Assembly: GCA_034696485.1 (NCBI GenBank)
Contig: JAQIWT010001181.1
Span: 1-12,052, forward strand
Length of the DNA stretch: 12,052 nucleotides
Direction of reading: 5' to 3'
Origin: Isohypsibius dastychi
Lineage: Eukaryota; Tardigrada; Eutardigrada; Parachela; Isohypsibiidae
How positions within the stretch are numbered: position 1 is the stretch's first letter; each line of letters starts with the position of its first letter. This document shows, in pieces, positions 7,495 to 12,052 of the stretch. The notes below the pieces were generated by a model. It saw only the letters and a program-made list of their open reading frames with translations. It did not search any database and was not told the DNA's origin. The position numbers and the translations under genes are program-made.

Positions 7495-7850
7495 TTGGAA
7501 CATGTTTCATTTGGATGGTTGATGACCTTTTATGATACTCAGGACATCATTCTCGCCACTCTGACATTTATGATAATCGGACTTGCGTATAATCAGCGCA
7601 CGGTTCTTCTCAGATTGGTTTTGTACTCACTTTGGACAGCGATGGTTGTGCCATGCTTGACCACAATTGCTTCCAACTACGAACGAAGTGATCAAAAAGG
7701 AACTGTGATGGAATATCCAGATTGCTCGGAGCATTGGCGCGAGTGTTTAGGCCGCTATTTGGTTCTTTACTTTATTGGAGCTTTGGACCAGCTGTTTCTT
7801 GTTCGATCAGGGGCTTGTTTCTTATAGTTCCCTTATTTGTGATATCGTAA
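7495..7850 (+). pseudogene. MFSD10 intron 6/last exon, decayed copy
   Basis: This copies 5200-5564, including the intron tail (GGATGGTTGATGACCTTTT) and the acceptor (CTCAG, 7538-7542). The exon copy is 7543-7850 and ends in TAA where the working gene has TGA. A one-base deletion at about 7711 (GTGATGGAATA for GTGATGGGAATA) shifts the frame just before the conserved RSLGALARA motif. Conserved glycines are also replaced (LGTAMVV became LWTAMVV). Exons 1-6 are absent upstream, so it cannot make a transporter. Confidence 0.9.
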
Positions 7851-7929
7851 ATTTCTGGGGAACTTTTTCAATGCTGTAAATGAGCGTCGTTCTTGATCCC
7901 ATGTATGTATCTTCGAGTTTTGCTTGTAG

Positions 7930-8021
7930 TACGTCTCCTCCAATAAGTTCAAGCCACCTTCGCCCTGTCGATTGACTGAGTGAAGACAGGCAAGTGGCTT
8001 GAACTTATTGGAGGAGACGTA
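7930..8021. repeat. 92-nt near-perfect hairpin (inverted repeat)
   Basis: Arms 7930-7957 and 7994-8021 are perfectly complementary over 28 bp. Inside them, pairing continues with three single-base bulges on the left arm (7958, 7961, 7963) and six more pairs (7964-7969 with 7985-7990), leaving a loop of about 15 nt (7970-7984). Pairing stops sharply outside the arms. The left duplication unit has no such structure at the matching place, so it arose or was inserted after the duplication. It could be a small foldback element, a microRNA-like precursor or a template-switch palindrome. No target-site duplication is obvious. Confidence 0.85.
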
Positions 8022-8221
8022 TAGCGCAGATCCATACAAAATCACTAAATTAACTCAGATAGTTGATGTAAGTTATCCAGACCGACAGGAAAAACGATCG
8101 GAAGTCTGCCAGTGTTTCAGAAACACTGCATTGATGTATTCACGAGCAATCTACCCCACCGATGATTCGCACTGGATTTCCGATGGAAACGGGACCATCC
8201 GCATGCGCATTTACTTGTCTC

Positions 8222-8457
8222 TGTTGCAACTTTCTTTGATTTATTATGGTCCGGTAAGGACCTATCGATTCCGAGGAACCAAGTTTTTTGGGTTTTACAT
8301 TTCTATAATTTCCATCCCGGATCACCGAAGCGACCCGGGTAGGTGTATAGTTCAGCCTGAGCGGGAAAGTGGCGCGGTGCATTCCCCAACGACTGAACAT
8401 ACGGAGAAGTTGAGATTTTGTTTAGCTGTGACGAAGCAATTCGGGCTTGCGCATCTC
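8222..8457 (+). repeat. Duplicated intergenic block, right copy
   Basis: This is the partner of 6537-6826 and lies about 380 nt upstream of the working GULO start. It is shorter than the left copy, mainly because it lacks the local tandem copy near 6607. The remaining interval to 8838 holds only the shared 16-mer (8609-8624) and AT-rich sequence, with no TATA box that I can defend. Confidence 0.65.
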
Positions 8458-8837
8458 TGAAATACACCGCAGCGAAAACCACCGATCTCATACGTTACTT
8501 CTGATGGGTGGCAAATTAGATGCATGTCCTCCATTAGACATGTTTGCTGACTCATTTAATAAGTTGTGGTATTAAATTTACTCACCAGTTGAAATTTCGA
8601 AGATATTCATGTCGTTTATAACACAATTGGGCAAACGAAAATTCCACATCGATGGAAATTGCCTCACCTGGATTAACCACGATAGCGCATCGCTACTACG
8701 CTAAACATTGGCCCCCTTATCCAAATTCTTTCCATTTCGGATTCCATCAGTACTGAATTCTATCGTTTGCAGGTTTTCATCTACCGTCTCGTCACTAAAC
8801 TTTCTTGCTTTATCGTTAAAGTTATTTTGGTGTACAA

Positions 8838-10838
8838 ATGGAAAATATTGTAGCTGCAAAAGGGAAGAATGTTGAAAACTGGGCAAGCACCTTCAGCTGC
8901 TCTCCAGAATTATACGTCGAACCAGAAGATGTGGACCAGCTCAAAACAGTAAGTCTTCGTGCTCCGCCAGCTGTTCGTACTGTGTTGCACTAAAAGGATT
9001 TTGAATCATTTGTTTTTAGGTGCTCGCATATGCGGCCAGCAGTCGGAACAGAGTGAAAGTTATCGGAAATCGTCATTCTCCCTCGGATATCGGAATGACT
9101 TCTGGAATTATGGTTGATCTTCGACGGATGAATCGAGTCATTCAGGTAAGTGTACAGATTCATCCATTTGCTGGAAACATCCAAGTGGTGGTGGGAATGA
9201 AGATTTGTTCCAGATCAATGCAGAAAAGCTGCTCGTTACAGTCGAAAGTGGAATTCTGATTTCGGATCTAAACGTCGTTTTAACACAAAATGGAATGGCA
9301 TTAAGTGTGTAAGTTATTTTACTGGATCTCTAGTTGATTTATTGTTGATATTTCTAACTTTTCCAGACTGCCTTCGCGCTCGGATTTCACAGTTGGCGGA
9401 TGCATTTCGGTGGCCGTGCATGGAAGCGGTATTAAATTTGGCACCATGTCCAGTTTTGTGAGTTGAATTATCAACACCTTGGACTTTTTGCAGTTCCGAT
9501 TATTCTTCGTTGACATATTGATTTTTTTTGTATAGATTGTCGATTTAGAGTTGATGGCCGCCGATGGTTCTCTCCATTTCTGCTCACCGGAAGTCAACAC
9601 TGACCTTTTCCGAGCTGCTTGTTGTGGATTGGGAGCGATTGGGATTTTGACGAAGGTCACCCTTCGGTGTGAGCCCTCGTTTAATCTAGTTCAGAGGCAG
9701 TATGGGGAAACCCTTTCCGAAGTAAGTTTGTTTTGATGTGGATGTTTTAAGGCTTGGCTTTGTTAGCAACTTACTTTCAGTAGACTTTGGACAAACTGGA
9801 TTACTATCTCGAGAAGTCCGATCACTTCAAGTTTTTTTGGTACCCGCATACGGAAAACACAATGGTATTTCTCATCGATCGTTATCAAGGAGTGAGTGAC
9901 TGAATCGAAAATATCGTGTTTATCATAGTTCGAAGTGCGAAAAGTATCTTTCAGGCGGAAAAAGCCAAAAGGAGAAAAGATGTTTTAAAATATCCATTTT
10001 GGAGAACGTTATTAGTCAAGACTTGGGAGAAATATATACTGGAGTTCGTTTACTGGATAAGGTATTTCTGTGCAGTGGTTTTGTTTACATGGTAAAATAC
10101 TGTATTTTGCAGTTCGTTTTTGCCGTTGTTGACCTTTTATATCAACTATTTCGCCCATTGGATTCATAAATCCCCGATCGAATTCGAGGATATCAGTTAC
10201 GACGTGTTCAACTTTGACTGCTTATTCAAGCAATACGTCAATGACTGGGCAATTCCAATGTATACCAATGAACTTCTGTTCGATAATTTAGAAAAATATC
10301 CAAAAGTTATAAATGAGGTTCCTCTATTCAACAGTGAGAATACAAAAGATGCGATTGTGGATCTAAAGAACTGGGTGGATCAAGCCAACTTCTCCTCGAC
10401 CGCCCATTTTCCGATTGAAATCCGTTTTGTGAAGGCCGATGATAGTTTTTTGAGCCCCACTGCGGGTCGGAATTCGGCTTACATAAATATCATTATGTTT
10501 CGGTACGTTGGATCTATATATCTATCATATTTAAGAAAGAGGTAATTTACATGATGTGTTCTAGACCGTATGGAAAAGATATTGAGAAGCAGAAATACTG
10601 GGATGCATACGAAGAAATAATGGAACGGCACGGAGGGCGACCTCATTGGGCGAAAGTGAGTCTAGATCCCGATCACAAAATTCGCTCTTGTAAACCAATT
10701 TTTCAGGAACATAAACTAACGGGGACGAAGCTAAGGAAGATTTATCCCGATTTCAACACCTGGTGCCAGGTCAGAGAGAAGGTGGACCCTTCTGGAATAT
10801 TCCTCAATTCGTATCTCGAAAGAATTTTGGAAGTCTAA
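8838..10838 (+). CDS. GULO: L-gulonolactone oxidase (ascorbate synthesis)
   Basis: Ten exons: 8838-8948, 9020-9145, 9214-9308, 9367-9457, 9536-9721, 9784-9891, 9955-10061, 10113-10502, 10565-10655 and 10707-10838. They join in frame to 478 aa. The family oxidises L-gulono-1,4-lactone with O2, giving ascorbate and H2O2, at the endoplasmic reticulum. N-terminal NWASTFSCSPELY resembles vertebrate GULO. The FAD site is VIGNRHSPSD with the covalent-flavin His at residue 56 (His54 in rat). Next come VGGCISVAVHGSG and GLGAIGILTKVTL of the FAD-binding domain, WYPHTEN, a hydrophobic segment (about 265-292), DWAIP (319-323), YINIIMFRPYGKD and the C-terminal HWAK motif (432-435), then DPSGIFLNSYLE. About 26 extra residues after DWAIP explain the greater length than rat (440). 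The exon 6 acceptor is the second AG of CAGTAG (9778-9783); the first would give an immediate stop. Intron 9 (51 nt) is in frame and stop-free. All key residues are present, so the gene looks active. Confidence 0.95.
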
Positions 10839-10865
10839 ATTCACTTATGTCTTGAAATTATTCAT

Positions 10866-10871
10866 TTTATT
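10866..10871 (-). terminator. Polyadenylation signal AATAAA of the convergent gene
   Basis: On the minus strand, AATAAA lies 67 nt after the stop of the BACK-domain gene and 28 nt beyond the GULO stop on the other strand. For GULO only variant hexamers are seen (AATATA 10920-10925, TATAAA 10922-10927), so the two 3' UTRs probably overlap. Confidence 0.5.
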
Positions 10872-10937
10872 CTGCTTGATAGTTTCTGCACTTGTGATCA
10901 GAAGTTCTTTTCGAGATTTAATATAAATTCTTGTGAT

Positions 10938-12052
10938 TTATTTAAGAAAATTCCGATCAGCTGTCATAAAAGCAGGTAGACTAATTTCACTTGGCCCTTT
11001 GCTGAACATCGTTTCTTGTGATAAGACTTTCTTGTTGCGTCTTGGTTTAGGGACCGGATCTTCACTCCTGCTTGAACTGGCTGTGGGCGCATTTTCTCGT
11101 GTTGAACTTCGAATCTGCATTTCACTGCTCGTTTCTCTTAACTGACGTAGCAACTCAACTCTGTTCGTGGAAGTCTCTGTACCTTCGACTAGCACTGGAA
11201 AATATATTTGAATATTTAGCGACTAAAAAGTTCCCAGATTTGATACCTCTTCGGCGAGCTTGCTGTTTGAAAGATTCAGGCGCTTCGGCCAACCTGAAAA
11301 GTTCCAGTTCCGATTTCTCCCGAGTGGCTTTCATTTTATCCTCCATTTGACTTTTTTCGCCGTCAGATTTACACGATTTTTCTGACCGGCAGGTGTAATC
11401 TCTTTTCAAGTTACATGGGAGGTCCTCGTTACAAATTTCATCCTTTGTTTTCGGACGGAGTTTCGCCAGTTTCTGCTTCCGTTCTGCGGAAATATCCCGT
11501 GTTACAAATTTCTTCGATTTAATTTGAAGATGTCTTACGTTCAACCCTGCGCTTTATGATTTCATTTCTTGGCGGCCAGGGTGGATATCCGGCCCAGTGT
11601 TCACCCAGTGAGTCCATCGCTGCGTACCTGGGAAGCTAAATAGGCAAGCGTCCCAAAAAGTTAGACAGACAAAATCTTTATAAAAAATTCAGTATTTCCG
11701 TGATTTTTGTTATTTATTCTTACATATCAGCCTCTTCTAGGATCTTTTGTGCTTGCTCATTTGTCGCAAACATGGATTCCTCTTGCATACAGGTGATGAG
11801 TTCTTCAATATCCATGTAAGCAAATCGGACATGAGCCATCAGTTTGAAGAAATATTGCTCTCGTTTAGGTCGATCATGGTTGATCCATGCCAACACTGGG
11901 CGAAATATTTGAAATTCTGACTGAAAATTAATCCGTGATCGAGCAGGGATTTTTCGCCAAAAAGTAAATACAACCTCAACGTCGATTTTATCCGATTGGA
12001 TTAACAGTTCAAGACGTTCGACATCCAGCTGGAGAAATCCCGGATCGCTGCA
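10938..12052 (-). CDS. BACK-domain (BTB/BACK, kelch-like) protein, 3' part
   Basis: Read on the minus strand, exons are 12052-11975 (running off the edge), 11920-11724, 11627-11539, 11483-11247 and 11194-10938 (stop TAA). They join in frame to about 285 residues. The first two exons encode a BACK domain: FLQLDVERLELLIQSDKI, E-x-x-I-F-x-P-V-L-A-W-I-N-H-D, then KREQYFFKLMAHVRF and an Asp-Glu-rich helix ending LEEADM. BACK usually follows BTB in Cul3 ubiquitin-ligase adaptors; the BTB part would lie outside the window. The rest has no kelch repeats. It is a Lys/Arg/Glu/Ser-rich, mostly disordered tail with a Pro/Trp motif (YPPWPPR). The link between BACK and the tail rests on a phase-2 intron (11723-11628). 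Alternatively the BACK gene stops at TAA 11722-11720, with AATAAA at 11718-11713, and a separate 190-aa gene starts at ATG 11617. BACK is well supported, the fusion moderately. Confidence 0.68.

Larger units (their letters stand above)
7485..9050 (+). repeat. Tandem duplication, right unit
   Basis: This is the second copy of the MFSD10-3'-end to GULO-5'-end segment: dead MFSD10 exon 7, hairpin insertion, intergenic block (8222-8457), the 16-mer at 8609-8624 and the functional GULO exon 1 and exon 2 start. Together the two units show one tandem duplication, after which the outer gene parts stayed active and the inner ones decayed. Confidence 0.8.

Noticed and set aside
7453-7827. ORF with MFS-like sequence as a second transporter gene
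   Set aside because: It is the frameshifted copy of MFSD10 exon 7 joined by chance to GULO-derived sequence.
8335-8360. let-7-like or tRNA D-arm-like string (GGTAGGTGTATAGTTC)
   Set aside because: The let-7 seed is not matched, no matching hairpin is seen, and no cloverleaf can be drawn.
7999-8460. 153-codon ORF in the right duplication unit
   Set aside because: It begins inside the hairpin arm and crosses duplicated spacer. Similarity to the left unit in the same frame is explained by DNA identity, and no splice pattern or motif supports it.
11640-11670. Possible Tc1/mariner-type end (CCCAAAAAGTTAGACAG)
   Set aside because: There is no partner inverted repeat, no TA target duplication and no transposase fragment; it lies in a proposed intron and is likely chance.

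Overview
The window is animal nuclear DNA with about 0.75 kb of bacterial-looking DNA joined at its left end. The animal part shows spliced genes with short introns (about 50-135 nt), pyrimidine-rich acceptors such as TTTTCAG, AATAAA signals and one TATAAAA promoter. Short introns, compact spacing and the gene set (a nematode-style DOMON protein, MFSD10, L-gulonolactone oxidase, BTB/BACK) suggest a small-genome ecdysozoan, perhaps a tardigrade or a nematode. This is inference; no single feature fixes the phylum.

Layout. 1-755: two co-directional intronless ORFs with a Shine-Dalgarno site between them, of bacterial (possibly planctomycete-like) character. About 755-800: junction. 769-1684 (+): DOMON-domain gene in six visible exons, its 5' end replaced by the bacterial sequence. 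2023-3126 (+): TATA-driven gene for a secreted acidic/cationic/Cys-rich/Thr-rich protein. 3689-5564 (+): complete seven-exon MFS transporter, orthologue-like to MFSD10/TETRAN. 5.2-8.95 kb: an old tandem duplication. Its left unit runs from the end of MFSD10 to the start of the next gene, and its right unit repeats this in decayed form. It leaves a dead GULO exon 1/2 fragment and a dead MFSD10 last exon back to back between the two working genes. A near-perfect 92-nt hairpin lies in the right unit only. 8838-10838 (+): complete ten-exon L-gulonolactone oxidase (vitamin C synthesis) gene, 478 aa. 10938-12052 (-): 3' part of a BACK-domain (BTB/BACK) gene, convergent with GULO, running off the right edge.

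The genes do not form one pathway: MFSD10 is a membrane organic-anion-type transporter, GULO makes ascorbate, and BACK proteins are usually ubiquitin-ligase adaptors. The most notable points are the bacterial/animal junction, the reciprocal pseudogenes left by the tandem duplication, the hairpin, a CAGTAG tandem acceptor in GULO where the stronger-looking site gives an immediate stop, and a BACK intron whose donor doubles as a stop codon with AATAAA just behind it.
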